This document shows positions 63,984-64,000 of a stretch of DNA of 64,000 bases, piece by piece. The notes beneath the pieces were generated by a model. The model saw only the letters and a list, made by a program, of their open reading frames with translations. It searched no databases and was not told the origin of the DNA. Both the position numbers and the translations under genes were made by a program. Position 1 is the stretch's first letter. Each line of letters starts with the position of its first letter. Origin of the DNA: Candidatus Tepidiaquacellales bacterium OLB4/UTCHB1 (lineage in GTDB: Bacteria; Bacteroidota; Ignavibacteria; Tepidaquicellales; Tepidaquicellaceae); the NCBI GenBank assembly GCA_002050165.1, contig MWSW01000014.1:145371-209370 (forward strand), read 5' to 3'.

Positions 63984-64000
63984 CGACATTTGTCGTCCTG

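Noticed and set aside
63984..64000. Possible terminator hairpin (ACGACATTTGTCGT) at the window end
   Set aside because: The sequence is cut off before any T tract could be seen.

Overview
The window reads as chromosomal DNA of a member of the Bacteroidota/Chlorobiota/Ignavibacteriota group, most likely an Ignavibacteria-type free-living heterotroph. The grounds are AT-rich sequence, dense short operons, several TTG starts, and at least three secreted proteins that end in a type IX secretion (T9SS) sorting tail with the NFPNPFNP or NYPNPFNP signature typical of that lineage. No rRNA, tRNA, CRISPR array, prophage or insertion sequence was recognised.

Layout. 1-5.1 kb: the 5' part of a putative glycosyltransferase (minus strand), then dnaG, a coupled secreted protein of unknown function, and ptsI. 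5.1-8.8 kb: two T9SS cargo proteins (FG-GAP repeats; LVIVD repeats) closed by a strong terminator. 8.8-9.7 kb: gene-free. 9.7-17.0 kb: the most unusual locus, a tandem pair of large exported proteins sharing an N-terminal module. The first carries many cysteine-rich repeats and the second a putative outer-membrane beta-barrel. 17.2-19.6 kb: a lipoprotein with a CX4CH motif and a beta-propeller, next to an outer-membrane protein. 19.7-22.6 kb: free Met-(R)-sulfoxide reductase, HU, and a HU-TM-SPOR fusion. 22.6-25.3 kb (minus): lnt, a PAP2 phosphatase and ispF. 25.4-32.8 kb (plus): housekeeping genes (DUF423, GNAT, queA, peroxiredoxin, ribF, rpsO, pnp, STAS, queG).

32.8-33.7 kb: a compositionally different segment (54-aa ORF plus aat) that abuts a 5'-truncated osmC-like gene, suggesting an insertion or transfer. 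34-53.7 kb (minus): PepSY-like protein, ppdK, M61 peptidase, PtsN-type EIIA, a nucleotidyltransferase/degenerate phosphomannomutase fusion, a lipoprotein-carrier-like protein with LemA, a DNA glycosylase, a DUF192/hisC/enoyl-CoA hydratase/ABC ATPase operon, mtaB, a divergent GroES-like protein, a response regulator/PAS histidine kinase pair, and accessory genes. 54-64 kb: a basic repeat protein, lipA, yceI, ispG, a 52-aa ORF with a DUF853 ATPase, two exported proteins (one YiiX-like) and a Ycf48-like T9SS cargo protein.

Functional themes: envelope biogenesis and T9SS export, MEP isoprenoid synthesis (ispF, ispG), queuosine synthesis (queA, queG), RNA turnover and translation (rpsO, pnp, mtaB), and a PTS-type phosphorelay (ptsI, ptsN) without visible sugar permeases, alongside PPDK. 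Family names come from recognising motifs by eye; no database search was run.
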